Shown here in pieces: positions 39,746 to 52,605 of a DNA stretch of 64,000 nucleotides (positions are counted from its first letter, which is position 1; each line of letters starts with the position of its first letter). Both the position numbers and the translations under genes were made by a program. The notes beneath the pieces were generated by a model. It was not told the origin of the DNA. It searched no databases and saw only the letters and a program-made list of their open reading frames with translations. The stretch is from Anisakis pegreffii (lineage: Eukaryota; Nematoda; Chromadorea; Rhabditida; Anisakidae), in the NCBI GenBank assembly GCA_035041965.1, contig JAPYMA010002625.1, positions 1 to 64,000 of the forward strand. The letters are read 5' to 3'.

Positions 39746-40306
39746 CTGAAAATTTCTCTCTACTTCTTGATCGTAGGAAAAAATTCGCCCAAAAAAGAAG
39801 TATTTTGTGAGTGGTGGTCTTGATATAGCATGAAAAGCAGCCAAAATCGTGCTGAGAAATGAACTAATTGTGAAAACAAAATGAACTGAAACGGTGTACA
39901 TCATAAAGCATAACATTTTGTAAAGAAGCAGTTTTTTTGTAATAGGTAAGCACGCAAGTGTCAGAAAACATTAACGATTCGTGGTTATCAAGTATTCCTT
40001 GCGGTTAAGCACATTTCATCATTGTTAGCCAACGATCTTCGAGTTCCTATGTATTTTCATCTCAGTACAATCAAACGTCAGCTTCATGATGCATTTATGT
40101 AAACTTGTTATTATAAAAGCCCGTTGAAATATATGTGAATCGATACCGAAGTCGATACGAGCTCAACTCTAAGAACATGCATGGAGCTGGAGATATGAGT
40201 AACTGATGAAGAATAGAAAATAACATAGATATGATAAGCGAAAATAAATAATGAAACTTTTGAGTGAATTGTTTGGAACTAAAAATATTGAATGCTGTTT
40301 TAATAG
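39746..40306. other. Short divergent intergenic region
   Basis: Only about 560 bases separate the lustrin-module gene (-) from the first recognised EAAT exon (+). Start exons of both genes should be here, but neither a transporter N-terminus nor a sure signal-peptide exon was found. One minus-strand frame beginning near 39916 is hydrophobic at its start, but it has no usable donor into the correct phase. Confidence 0.4.
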
Positions 40307-42179
40307 GTTTTCACCAATCGGAATAACATTTCTTATCGCTGCTCAAGTCGTTGGAATGAAGGACCCTGGTAAGGAACTTCAACGTCTTATGGGATATATG
40401 ATATGCGTTTTAGCAGGCCTCTCAATTCATGGATTTATTGTATTGCCAACACTTATGATTATTGTTAGTTCCTAATTTTATTCACTTGCTCGTTATTAGT
40501 TTTTTTCATTATCAACAATATTCTTATTCTCGGTGTTATTCTTATAATTAATATTACTTTTATTATGCCTGCTGATAATACTTTCGTAATCAAATTATCA
40601 TTAGTATTGCATTATCATTATTATTACTGTTAGAGGCAGTACCATTACCATTGTTAATATTGTTGTTGTTCTTAATCGTGATCTTATTTTGTTGATCTTC
40701 TTATAGGTGGCCAGGAGAAATCCGGTCAAATATGTCTATGGAATGACTCAAGCACTACTGACAGCTCTTGCCACTAGTTCTAGGTGTATTATCATTGAAT
40801 CATTTCATTACTATTACGATCATTCTTTATCAATATCATTCATATAAATATCACTTTTATGACCGATGCTAATGTCGCCATTAATTCAGTTTTTAACACA
40901 AATTAATTCTTGTACTAAAAATTATTTCTCCCAATCGCATAGGTGGTATCGTGTGAACGCAAGCAAATGAAGAACAAATAAATGCTTGCATTGTTTTAGT
41001 TCTGCAACACTTCCGCTTAGCATTAAGTGCGTTGAAGAGAACAATGGCGTCGATCCAAGAGTCGCAAGATTTGTGTTGCCTTTAGGGGCTACAATGTGAG
41101 TTTTCATTTGAGAGTGTGATAAATAAGGCTGGAAAGTTATTGTTTATATCAATTTTGTACGATGAAAATTTTTGGATATGTTTTTGGATATATATAAGCG
41201 AGTCTGGATAATTGTGAGTTTAAACTGATCTTTTTCGTTCATTTTTTTCGTTCAGAAACATGGATGGAACTGCTCTGTACGAAGCAGTTGCCGCTATTTA
41301 CATCTCGCAATGTGTTGGGTTGGATTTGTCAATTGGTAATGTCATATTGGTTAGCTTGACGGCGACATTAGCGAGTATTGGTGCGGCTGGTATTCCTCAA
41401 GCAGGTTATTTGATCGGTTTTAAAATCGTAATTTGCACACTTTGTGCAAATTACGATTTTAAATTTCCATAATTTTTATTCTTAATTTTATAATAATTTT
41501 CTTATTGTTGATACATATTCACGATCAGTGTTCTTCATCATTTTCAGACAGTAAAATTTCCAGATTTGTTTCTGAAGATAAACTTTGAATTAAGTAATGC
41601 ATCATCCTTTCCTTGCGGAGGGCAATGTAGGAAAGTAGCCCTATACGTCTATCATCGCCAAACCAATGATCTTTCTATGGAGAACAGGAATTCATTGCAT
41701 TGCTATCGTTAAGTGTGTGTAAAGAAGGAGAAAGAATGTGATATTGGTGATAACAGAGAGGCAATAAATGGATTATTGCTGATTAACTAAATGAATAATT
41801 AATTGATTAAATAAATAAGTAGTGCTTTTCCAAATAAACCTTTCGGAATTTGCTAATGTACTTAATGTTTCATGAACCAGATCGTAGGTATTTATTTTCA
41901 GGTATTGTCACCATGATAATGGTTTTAATCGCGATTGGTCTGCCGTCAAACTTGTTTATTTTGATATTCCCAGTTGATTTCTTTCTGGATCGTATCAGGA
42001 CTACAGTCAACGTCTATGGTGATAGCATTGGTGCAGCGATTGTTGGTAAAATGTGCGAAAGGTTTTTACCAAGCAATACGATTGAAGCAACGGAAACCGG
42101 CTATCATGTGCTAACACAAACTGCATCACCAGATCCATCTGCGAAAAGGCATAATTGCTACGAGAATCATCAACTATAA
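40307..42179 (+). CDS. glt: Excitatory amino-acid (glutamate) transporter, C-terminal half only
   Basis: Five exons join in phase: 40307-40463, 40707-40783, 41000-41095, 41256-41404 and 41902-42179 (TAA), about 252 residues. The start of the recognised part, [11 protein letters not shown], is the region before TM6 of EAAT/SLC1 transporters. It is followed by [14 protein letters not shown] (the first re-entrant hairpin), the hallmark [23 protein letters not shown] (second hairpin) and [20 protein letters not shown] (TM8). These carry most residues that bind Na+ and substrate, and all look intact. The tail ends [20 protein letters not shown]... . Such transporters clear glutamate across the plasma membrane as trimers. 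The usual family length is about 500 residues; the N-terminal ~270 residues (TM1-5) were not found, and the opposing gene begins only ~560 bp away. It is either a partial gene, a gene with a very distant 5' part, or a misassembly. Confidence 0.9.
41419..41463. repeat. Perfect 20-bp hairpin
   Basis: Arms 41419-41438 (tttaaaatcgtaatttgcac) and 41444-41463 are exact reverse complements around a 5-base loop. It lies in the last intron of the EAAT gene, 15 bases after the donor. Confidence 0.9.
41605..41819 (+). repeat. SINE-like dispersed repeat, copy B
   Basis: Same family as copies A (9061-9250) and C (62879-63102). Shared blocks include gcaatgtaggaaagtagccc, atcatcgcc, ctatcgttaag, aggagaaagaatgtgatattg, tgataacagagaggcaataaa, and a tail ending ttgattaaataaataag. 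It sits in the last EAAT intron. Confidence 0.65.
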
Positions 42180-44552
42180 TCAGCATGATAAGGATAGCGC
42201 TGATTGATAGACGCATTACTAAGTCACTGTTATCAAACTGCTGATGGATATCCTTCATCTCAACGCCACTCGAGCTGGGCCTGGAAAGGCCGCATGATAA
42301 ACCAATTATCAGATCGTTGATAATGGATAGGAGCAAAATTCTTGAATGAGATGATTTTATAACTCTAGTGAACATATGATATTCGTCAGTGGATGCTGTT
42401 GGTGCTAGTGCAGGACGTTCAGCTTTTATATGCATGCATTCATCTCAGGATCACACTTCATCGAAACACTGTCACATAGATTCGTCGCTTTATCTCCATC
42501 TGAACACTGTTCACTAGCAACAAAAGAATGTACGATTTTTTATTCTTAAGAGCAATTACTTTATTGTGAGGAAAACGAAGAAGATTGAATGTAGAATGAA
42601 TGGTAGATAAACACACTCAGTGACGATTAATCTTATTTCAACCCAAATAACAACTTTATTACTCAATTGTTCAATTTTGAATTCGAATGTAAATGTCAAT
42701 TTTGATGATAATGAACACCTTAACAAGCGCCTACCATCTAAGAGCTGCTAATATATCAGCGGTACTTCCGATGATTTGACTACTTTTCAATAAGCAGCAT
42801 CTGAGCAGTTAAAAATTGTTGATCGATAGCAGTTATGAGCCATCCATTATGTAGTATTTTATTTGTATGTGTATGATGTTCATTTTCTTATTCATTCTTA
42901 TTTGCTTATTTACGTATTTATTCATTGCGTTATTGATTTGATGGTTTGTGTTTTCTATTTTTGTAGTATTCACATGTCATTTCTTCAGCTCATACCAGAA
43001 TGGCATTCATTATCAACTCTATATCGTTGTTGTTGTTTCTTATTCATTGGACGATGCATTGTTCTGCTGAGTGATATTCTATACATGCAACTCTTGAATC
43101 GTAATTTTAGAACGCTAATAATGTTGTTACTGCTGTCGTTCTGCTTATCGATTATGACATTGATGATGTGACAAAGAACAAGAACAAGAAGATAGATGTG
43201 GGAAAGGAAAATTCAACAGTGTTTAGTAACCCGAAAAAGCAATGAATAATCTTTTAAAAAATACCATCAGCAAAAAAATTCTTCAACAAGACGACCCATG
43301 GCGCGACATGAATGGAACAGTGATCAGGAGCAGTAGCAGCTAAAAAGGCAGCACTTAGGAACGCCACGGGATTTGATTTTCTGCAATTATCTATTCAAGT
43401 TGTGTTTATCAAAAATTGATAAGTTTCATAGGAGACACATTCACTCGAATTATGGCGTGGCAGTGTTTCTGTTGTTGTTAAGTTCAGTTTATTAGTTAGC
43501 TGTTAGTAGCGTATTAAGAAGGTGACAATCGCTATAGATTAGCATTTTCAGGAATAGAATTTGAAAAAACGGATGGAATAATATATTTGAAGAAAATGCT
43601 CGTTTATTTCACAATCTTTGAATTGGTTGTTCCCATATTAATTACTTGTTTGTTTGTTTGTCTGTTCATTTATAAGAATATTTTTCGAAACGACGATTTT
43701 GTTTTGTTTCAAATGTTGAGTGGAATGATTTATATTCATCGCCGTTGTGGTGAGCAAGAGCTCATCATGCATGCTGAAAAGCGTTTAAATGGACAGATTC
43801 TCTACCGAAATTAGATTATCTTTCGATAATTTGTTAAGAGCAATTGTCAGTAACAATTTGATTCGAATTGGAATGATTGATAGCACTGTTAGCAACAGTG
43901 TTCTTTACTAATTGATTTCTATTTTTTAAGATCTTTTCAATTGTACTGTGCAAAATGACGATAGCGGTTATGCATAATGATTGACAGAGTGCAAGTGAGT
44001 GTATTTTATCATTGTGCATGATGCTAACTGAACTCGATTCACCTTCCTTGGTCGTTCGATTAGTTGTTGTAACGTCTGCCCAGCCCATCGGTAGTTTGAT
44101 AATTCAGTTACTTATTATCTAAACTTGTGCGATTTCTGATGAAGGGGGAAGGATCTTTTTCCAGATGGGACAGCTTGATCGAGGGATACTAAACAATCGA
44201 AACAAATTCGATGATCCTCACAATTGATCAGTATGCTAGGCGCAGTCATGTATATGGCATCATGTCCACTCTCTGATATCGAATCGTATTCAGTGGTCAG
44301 CAATTGTGGATAAATGGATTGTTTCTAGTTTTTCGTAGACTCTAATGTTTCAATATGTCGTTCTTGAAACAAAAATACGATGGCGCGCAAAGGAGTTAAA
44401 TAAGAATGCGACTTATCTTATGAGGATGTAATAATTTATCGAGCACTTTTTATATTATTTGTTTTATTACTGTTCTCATAGTGATTGAATAAAAGTAAAC
44501 GAAGTATACTTTTTCGAAGTTTATTGATTCGTTTGTTCGTTCTCGAACGTTT
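42180..44552. other. Intergenic region, EAAT to PBX gene
   Basis: About 2.4 kb between two plus-strand genes. Several hydrophobic frames exist (for example 42863-43171), but they have no splice or family support. No repeat was recognised. Confidence 0.45.
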
Positions 44553-47500
44553 ATGAGTTTTGCTGTTCTCTGTTCAACAGGAAGAACAGATTGTTCAGAC
44601 GACTGTCATCTCATCATATATGAACTTTGCTCACCAACAATGTATGAGGCGATACCGACGATAACTAAGAACGATGCTATCAACAAAGATACGCATCTGG
44701 AACAACGAAAACGACAGGATGCTTCAGGAGATATGACTTCTTTCTCATCTCTAGCAGCATCCTCACCGACACCTCATCAACAAAGAACGTATGCGATCGG
44801 TTCAAGAGGACAATCGTTATCAGCTGAGAGTCCCTTTAATGCTCTCACCAGCGGTATCAATACCAACAGCAACAGCTACCAACCAATAGCTAGCACGCAA
44901 CAACTTCTCGAGAAAGTTTATCGATTATGTGAAGAGAATTTATCAGCATACAATCCTAATATTGTGTATGTTCCATTGATCATTCAATTCTGAATGATGC
45001 TAATCTCACGCTTTTCCATTCCTTATTCTTTGTACAGAAATGCTGACCATTGCTCACATAACAACAGCAACCGACAGTCAACGAAATGAAACAGTTCAAG
45101 ATTCAGTTCGGTATTGTCGCCGAAGAATGATTTACTCACCTAAACAGACAAATTCTCCTCGAAGCTTCGATCGATTACGATCGATTATTGGAAGAGAGAG
45201 CAGAGCGTTATATCTGTATATCCATGACAAATTTCTTTCATCGTGTTAGCTGGATGAAGTTGTAACTGTTGTTTGAAAGATGAAAAAATCATGCAAGATT
45301 CAACTTGATGCGAAATTGACAAAAAACTTTCAATGCAATTTCTGATATAAAATAGAATTGGCGACACAGAACAGTGAGGAGTAGCCAATTCATATCACGC
45401 CAATATTTTCTTCTGAAATGAATAAAGCTCTAAAAAAAGCATTTCGCTCTCACGTTTCATCATTCATTCTCCATAAGTGAAAGTTTCATAAGAATGCTCT
45501 TCAGGTGTACGGCTAGATCGAATCCCTATTATGGTGCTTTATTTGAACTACTTTGCGAAAAGAAGAAGCAAATGTGTAAGCTAAGCAAATGTTCATTTTT
45601 CTTACGAATTTATCCATAACTTCCTGAACGATGAGCATTGGTCATCACAAGTGCACAATTTTTGAGACTGAATTTTATAACAAAAACGTTCTCTTCACTA
45701 AAATCGTTATTCTCGTTTTTGTCACTTTTTAAGCTTTGCTTACCGACGAACGATACAGTAGAATCGAGGAACAACAACGATACTGTATGGCGAGGATCGA
45801 TAAAATGTTGGTGAGCATTCTATATTTACCAGGCCAGTCAAAAAAAATTTGATATTCACATACGCTGATAAGCTTTGCATTTTTCAAACTGATGTATTCA
45901 AAGATTACTGTACTTTTGTAACTAACCAGTGAACATTCGCACAATACGCGCTTTCAATTGGGATTATCGTTGAGGGTACCAACTCATACTGGCACGGTTC
46001 ACAAAGAAGACAGATAGGTGAATCGAATTGATCGGTATCGCAGAGCAGTTCATTACAGTAGGTGCTGTAGTTTGATTGGCTGATAGCACCTACACCCGTC
46101 TAAAGCAGCCTCTTTCTCTCTCTTAGCTCTATGTGTTGTTCACAGGAAAAATGTATGATGGTTGGTCACAAACAACAATATCAGCACCAACAAATGATAA
46201 CAACTGATGATAATGAGGACGAATATGATGAGAATGAAGATGATAATGACGACAATTATAAAGAGAAAGATGATCATGGTGACATGAGAATAGAAAGAAA
46301 GTGTGAGAAGTTATTAGCTGAATATCGTTCCGATTTCTACCATTTCAATCAGCGACTCGAAGAGGTGTTTTTTGTTCACTACGATTATTCTAAGCCACAA
46401 GAAATGCGGCTTTTTAAAGTGTGCCGCAATATTCCATGACTATTATTTCGGTCGATTTCGGTGCATCAGCTAGCAGAATTCATTGGTTTCCAAATGTGCA
46501 AACCTTTCGCAATTATTAGGTGAAATACGGCTATTTCGCTGCTATTCAGCTCTCTAATCATCGTTTAATTTTTCAGAAATCCATGGAACTGAGTTATCGG
46601 TTACGCAAAATTCTACAGCATCAACGATGTTTTCGACCGATCACAGAAGCGGATATTGAAAAATGTCTGAAACAAATAGATTCAAAATTGAGTACAACGA
46701 GGGATCAACTCAAACAAATCACATGTCAGAATGTTATGATGTTGCGCTGCAGGTATCTTGACTTGAGGTATCTATTTTGCTGTGCTATTTTCATTCCGTT
46801 TTGACTAGTTATTCGCTCATTTCTTGACTGTGACTGCCATCATCATTACAGTATCCGTATGAAAAATGGACGCGTGGCTTTAAGCGCGCGCGTGTGGTAG
46901 AATGCGTGATTAAAAAACGTGTTTGAGTGTGTTCGTATGTGAGCCAAGACTCTGTACAGGGATATCCTTCCCAACATCATGGCCCAAATTAAAGTCCGAA
47001 TCAGGTATAGTCTAGTCGGGGCCATGATGAACATGACGAGCACCTGAAAGTGTCCGAAGTAACGTTGCCAATTGTCGTAAGGTATCTCATCGGACTACCC
47101 AAGTTTCCACTCACCGGTTGCCTCAAGGTTTCAAGGCTTAGGCGTTGTGAAAATTCTCATCGATTTTGAATGGAAATAAACCAACTGTTGTGTTTTCGGT
47201 GGAAGGGTGTCAAACAGTTGGATGAACAGGTACATTAACGACGAGAACGCTAGGGATGGAATGGAGAGCTTTTCCGACGTGGAATGGAGACTGTGGCCAA
47301 GCATAGCGAAATATGTGTTCAATGAAATGATTATAAAATTGCAAATCGATTATAAAATACTGTTATTGCGATAATTTTTGAGAAAAATATTTTCTAAAAA
47401 CTGTAAATTTTTCTATTTTAGAGAACGTTAATTTTCTTCACGCATCCTATGTAGCGTTGTTCTCATGAGCATGTCCAATTTATCTCTAGTAGCAGTATTT

Positions 47501-48106
47501 TCCTTCGTTATCGTCGTTACTAATGTTATCATTATGATCACTAATATTTTCGTCATCAATATTATTATATCATCATTGCTATTATGATGATTACTTTAAC
47601 TGTTTGAGGAGGAAGCGACGAAACTTTGGCAAGGACGCGACTCGTCTTCTCAATAATTTCTTCTACTCTCATTTGGAAAATCCATATCCTAGCGAGGAGA
47701 TAAAGGCTTCCCTTGCGAGCAAATGCAATCTTACCATGAATCAAGCAAGTCCTTTTCTGGCCTTTAATGATAATAATAGGTATTAGGTATTATTTGTTTT
47801 ATTCATACAATGAAGGCAACAAATGTTGCAATATTTCTTAAGCAATCACCAGTCGATTCCATGGTTACCAACATTTCGTTTCAAAGATTGAATTATCATC
47901 CCACAGTGACAACAAATATCACAATCAACAATTACCGATTTGTTCAGGTTTCGAACTGGTTTGGTAACAAGCGAATACGCTTCAAGAAAGCTCAGCCGCA
48001 TCCTTGCACCATTGCTAAATCATCACGTTGCTTGCCGGCTCAATACCAAAAACAAAGCGAAATGAATCCATTCCCTCGTATGTTTTCGCAAATGTACAAT
48101 GAATGA
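44553..48106 (+). CDS. PBX: PBC-class (PBX/extradenticle-like) TALE homeobox protein
   Basis: Exons: 44553-44965 (or donor at 44963; an in-frame ATG at 44640 is the likelier start, just after an acceptor-like CAG), 46127-46364 (or 46146-46364), 46577-46767, 47609-47744 and 47948-48106 (TGA). The PBC-B part is recognisable: [14 protein letters not shown] then [13 protein letters not shown] and [18 protein letters not shown]. It leads directly into the homeodomain [19 protein letters not shown], the TALE three-residue loop in ENPYPSEE, and the recognition helix [17 protein letters not shown] proteins bind DNA with Hox and MEIS/UNC-62 partners. The N-terminal exon is low-complexity and the PBC-A region was not recognised, so this is a divergent member, perhaps CEH-60- or CEH-40-like. 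The intron inside the homeobox has a GC donor (CAA|GCAAGT). Its 46768-47608 intron holds a GC-richer segment with an inverted repeat. Confidence 0.9.
46975..47029. repeat. Inverted repeat catcatggccc...gggccatgatg
   Basis: Exact 11-base arms (46975-46985 and 47019-47029) enclose 33 bases, inside a locally GC-richer segment (about 46860-47130) of a PBX intron that is unlike the AT-rich flanks. Confidence 0.7.
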
Positions 48107-48644
48107 ATGTGAAATGTCGTATAATCGAGCGTTTCTTAGACTGTGGGTTAAGTCCCTTCTTCTCGATTTAAAAAATACAGTTGTAGAGTCAGGTTGCGGG
48201 ATCACCAAAATTCTCAACATAATGAAATTTCGTGTGCATAGTATAGTTAGGGTGGTGCATATAGAACTGGAAGTCTTGAGTGTAATAAGAAGTTTTTGAA
48301 ACGTTGATATCACCGACTGATATTAATTAGCAGTGATAACGCAACAAATCTGACGTAATTGTTCAATTCGCTTTCATATGAACACTCTTCGATTCATGCA
48401 AATTTGATGAAGTAAATAATGAAACGTGCGTCGGTTATAGTCCTTACGGAAAGATTTGTGCCGGCGGTATCTAATGTAGAATTCAGAGTTGAAACTTTAT
48501 GTTGAGCATTCAATTTGACTGCTGCGCTTACAAACAATTGTGAGGCAGAAAGTATGCTCAAAAACATATTATAAAAAACGAATGCGATGCATCATTAATG
48601 AACAATATGTGGAATTTTTTTAGACTATTTGATTTGATTTTAGA

Positions 48645-49365
48645 TCACGATTTGTTTTTGCGCAATAACGAAGATATAACTGCTGCCGCAGCAACTGCTA
48701 CTGATGTAAATGGAGATAATGACGGGCGATTAGCAATAATAAGACAACAAGTAGGATATCAGTTGGATTCTTCATTACAAGCTTCGACAAGCAATCAAAA
48801 CGGAACAAGAACTGAAACAACGGCAAATCACCACTGCATCGATAGCGGGCATGCTGAGACGCGAAATTCGACGACAATGAATAGTGGTGTTGGCTTTGAA
48901 GGAGATGATCGTGCTAAACTGTTTGCAAATGAGCAAGTAAATGAACGTTGACTGATGAATTGATCGCCATATAATCTTACTTTTTTCTTCAAATACTCAC
49001 TGCTATCAGTTTTTATTCAACACATTTACATCTATGACATACTCTACTGTTGTTCATCTAATCATTTCCGATCAACATGTCTCACTCGGAATTTCCCACA
49101 GATGGAAATTGCAGAAACTGAAACGTTCATCTATTTTGCATTGATTACGACTGAATGAATGCCTGGAACCACTGCCCATTGCGATGAACATTTTAAAAAA
49201 CAATCCAATCTAATGATTTATCTATCTGTTTTTCAGCAATACTATTTCGATCAAGCGCCTGAATTTGATCCGGCAAATCTGATCGACGAGATTGGCGAGG
49301 TAAATAGGAGGATTTTAGGCATAATTTGCAAAAAGCCTGAGGTTGCTGAAAATTTTTTTTCTTAA
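48645..49365 (+). CDS. Possible C-terminal exons of the PBX gene or a separate small gene
   Basis: Two exon-like segments join in phase 0: about 48645-48936 (acceptor ttttag, donor CAA|GTAAAT; Asn/Thr/Gly-rich, with a run of Ala) and 49237-49302 (QYYFDQAPEFDPANLIDEIGE, acidic), with a stop at 49365 if the second donor is skipped. No domain is recognised. They follow the homeobox exons on the same strand by about 0.5 kb, so alternative 3' ends of the PBX gene are plausible. The join from 47948-48106 is unresolved: weak donors at TCAC|GTTGC or CGTAT|GTTTT would keep frame. Confidence 0.4.
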
Positions 49366-52300
49366 CCTCTGACTGTCAAATTTGACAGAAGATTTGCGAA
49401 ATCTTTGTTTAATTAGTTCAGGACTTTTTTTCAGTTTTGATCAGTAATCAGTGTGCACTATTTTCAAAGAATAACTCTCGTTTATTGCAGATAAGCTCTG
49501 CTTACATGTGCTACTAACGAATTATAGAAGTGAAAAAGATTATATGGCTCAACATTCAGTTAAAAAGGAACTGGGCAACTGAAATACATTCTGCAGATAT
49601 TTGTTTCTATCGAGCATTCTGCTCACCTCATCTTTTTGAAATATCACTGATATCATGCCTTACGAATGAATCAACAAATCGAAAATTTTCATAAAAAGCA
49701 TTCTCATCGTTCATCTCGTCGTTTATATCCGAAATGTATATCATTTTTTTCATCGTCATTTCCTAATGAATGGTCGCAACGTCCTGACATAAACTAATTG
49801 CACTCGTTTTTGGCGACAAAATATTTGTCCACTGGAGCGACTTTTCGTTATTATTTTTATTGTAATTATTATTATTATTATCACTATTGCTACTGCTGCT
49901 ATCATCGCTGATGTCATTGTTCTGCGAGTTAATGTAAACATTTTAACGCTTTTATTCAAATTTTGAATGAAGTTATGCATAGAAAGAAAGAAGTGTTGAA
50001 AGGAAAAACTCGTTGATTAAACTTTGAAAGAAAAATTTAATTGAACTTCGAAAGATGAGTTGTAAACAGAAGCAAAAATTCACTGATATTGATCATTCCG
50101 ATGTTTCTTAATGAGAGTGAAAATACAGAAATTAAAGCGGCACTTTTAAAGACAGACGACACCATGTCGATATGGTAAGAAAAGAGCGCATGAAACCTAC
50201 ATCTCTTCACTGCTGCTTCTTAGCCTTAAAAAACTTATGAGATAAGGACGGTACCTTTTACGGTAATTCGTCGACGCAAGGCACATTTAATCAAACAGAC
50301 ATTTAGAGCATCACTCATCATTATCTGACTTATGTGATTGCTTGAGCAAATGCATTGATGAGTTCGAATGAATGAAGAATCTTTTGATGTTGATGATACG
50401 CTGGGTGCTGGCTGGTTGGCTGATACGTGCGTACAAAGGATTAGTGAAAAAAGCGAAGAGCAGTGCAGCTGATCGTACAGTTTAAAGGTCAGCAATTAGA
50501 TGGTGACCGTTAACGACGACGGTGGTGGCAGCCATGGGGATGACGATGAAACTGATAAATCACTCGAAGAAAAATGAAAGATTGCAGAGACAATTTTGAA
50601 ACAATCAAAACCGTATGATTTGAAACACTCAATGAATAGGAACGCTGATACAGTGGATACAAATAAAGTTTTAAAAAAGCAGCGAATAAAATATATATTA
50701 TATACATATATATTTATGCATGGACAGATGGACGGATAAATGTGTTATCGTTAAAAGCTAATTGAAATTGAATTTTTCATCAAGTAGCACCCGCTGCTAT
50801 TGATAAAAACTGATATTGATGATGAAGCGGCGTTCGTGCTTTGTTTTGCTATTTTGTTGTAAATTAGTTCAACTTAAATCGAATCCACGACAATGATATG
50901 AAAAAAAAATCAACGGCTCCTTGTTTCGCAGTCAACCACTAGACACCATCCGACGAGATGAATTCTTCAAATTCGTAGTGTTGTAAGAAATGTGGCCAGT
51001 CGACATCTTTCGATCTGAATGAAAATGCACATCTTTGTATTTTGTAAATTCCCAAAATAAAAATATCAACGAGCTTTCTGCGCAAAACGCACTTTGATTC
51101 CAAATCAAAAGGAATAGCTAGTTGAGTCGAAAACAATTTGTAACTTTTTCAGCTCATCTACATTGTTGAGACTGCAACAAAGGGAAGGGGAGATGTGATG
51201 ATTTGACAATGAAGTGCAAATGCATCCTGGTGAAGTGTTAGAAATTTTTGCATGTTATTTGGAAAAATAAGAAAATGATGAAAACAAAACCCAATTGAAA
51301 AACCGAATGTTAAGTTGTGAAGAAAGTGAACGAATGAGATAAAGATTGAACAGGGAAAATAACTTACATGTCCAGCTTTGAAACTGTACTAGCTGTACAA
51401 TACGATTCGGTTTTGTAGTGACAAGTTTTGTGACAGACTAAACGACAATCTGAAACCAAAAAGCTTAATGTACCTCTGCATTGATAGGCTTGCTTCGCAA
51501 AACATTAGAACATAAAAGCGCCACATCTGAGAACGTCACTACTCAATAAGCCATCCTTAGTCAATGCTCAAGTTAAAATCTGGTCAACATTCAGTCAACC
51601 TGAATTTAATTACAATCATATGGTAAGCAAAGACAGAGCCCAAGAGGGACGGATTGCTTCGGGGTTGTGGCTTAGGTAGCAGCATTTTTAAGTTGACGCG
51701 AATTTAGATGGATGACTTTGCAAACGATTATCACTCCACACGTTAACGAGAAGATTGATCAAATTGCTTCAGTTTTTCTTCAGTCATAATCATTCACAGC
51801 TTTCTCATATAATGATGATGTTCTTCCATTTATTGGTGACGAAAACAGTATGAAGCAACTGAAGTGCAACTACAGTACCTCTGCATTGATAGGCTTGCTT
51901 CGCAAAACTTCTCGCAATCCTGTGATGACACACGTTACATGTAGTACCACTGAAAATTACTGGTAAAAAGTAATGAAGCAACTGAAAACTATCCTCGCAA
52001 CTCGATGATTATAGCAATTCGAATGATTTGAGTGTTTCTACTATTAATATAAGCAGCCATGAATTCAGTGGTATACGACAGAGCAATTTGACAACCAACC
52101 CGCGAAGTTTTACGGCGACAAAAATGTGATCGTTGTAAATGTGCAACTTTTTACCATGTTTCATCAATCGAGCCGCAGCTGGTTCATCAACAATTGATGG
52201 AGGAATCAAATAATATCTGAAATTTGACCAATGAAGCTAGTTATCTTGTGTGCACATATTCGTATAGAGGAAGGGCATTATTACTACTAGACAGGAGGTA

Positions 52301-52605
52301 ACCGCATAGCATAATGGAAATGATGAATTGAAACACTGACCGCTTTTTGCCATCCTTAGTTGTTTCTAAAACCAATGTGCTGTGCTGATATAAACTTTTT
52401 GATGAGATGCCAGATTTTTCGCCAACAGATGACGTTTCGTGATGACTTCGACTGATGTGTTTCTCTTTAAAAAAATATAGAAATTGGCTCCAGTTTGCTA
52501 TTGAATAAGGGTTCGGATAATGTTGCTATTAGTAAGATGTTAATAGCTACTCTGATACAATTAGCAATTTAATTACCATCATTATTGTTACTCAATGAAC
52601 TTAAT
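49366..52605. other. Intergenic region between PBX (+) and C2CD2-like (-) genes
   Basis: About 3.2 kb. Two minus-strand exon-like pieces (52009-52216 and 50939-51020) were examined, but neither keeps phase with the last C2CD2-like exon. The stretch includes a 33-bp exact direct repeat (51471-51503 and 51876-51908). Nothing else was recognised. Confidence 0.45.
51471..51908. repeat. Exact 33-bp direct repeat
   Basis: 51471-51503 and 51876-51908 are identical over 33 bases (begins tacctctgcattgataggc, ends cgcaaaac), 405 bp apart. A weaker second word, tgaagcaactgaa, is also repeated, at about 51851 and 51973. Confidence 0.9.

Noticed and set aside
42863..43171. 102-codon hydrophobic plus-strand frame
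   Set aside because: Composition-driven, no homology seen, and no support from splice signals or neighbours.
45040..45249. Exon-like frame after an acceptor in the PBX gene
   Set aside because: Entering it from the previous exon in any allowed phase gives an early stop, while skipping it keeps frame into the PBC exon.
50939..51020. Possible terminal minus-strand exon
   Set aside because: Two readings are possible after the acceptor and neither connects in phase to a confirmed exon.
52009..52216. Possible extra C2CD2-like exon (IPPSIVDEPAAARLMKHG)
   Set aside because: Its phase does not fit any donor in the last confirmed exon, which already ends in a polybasic tail and stop as in TMEM24.
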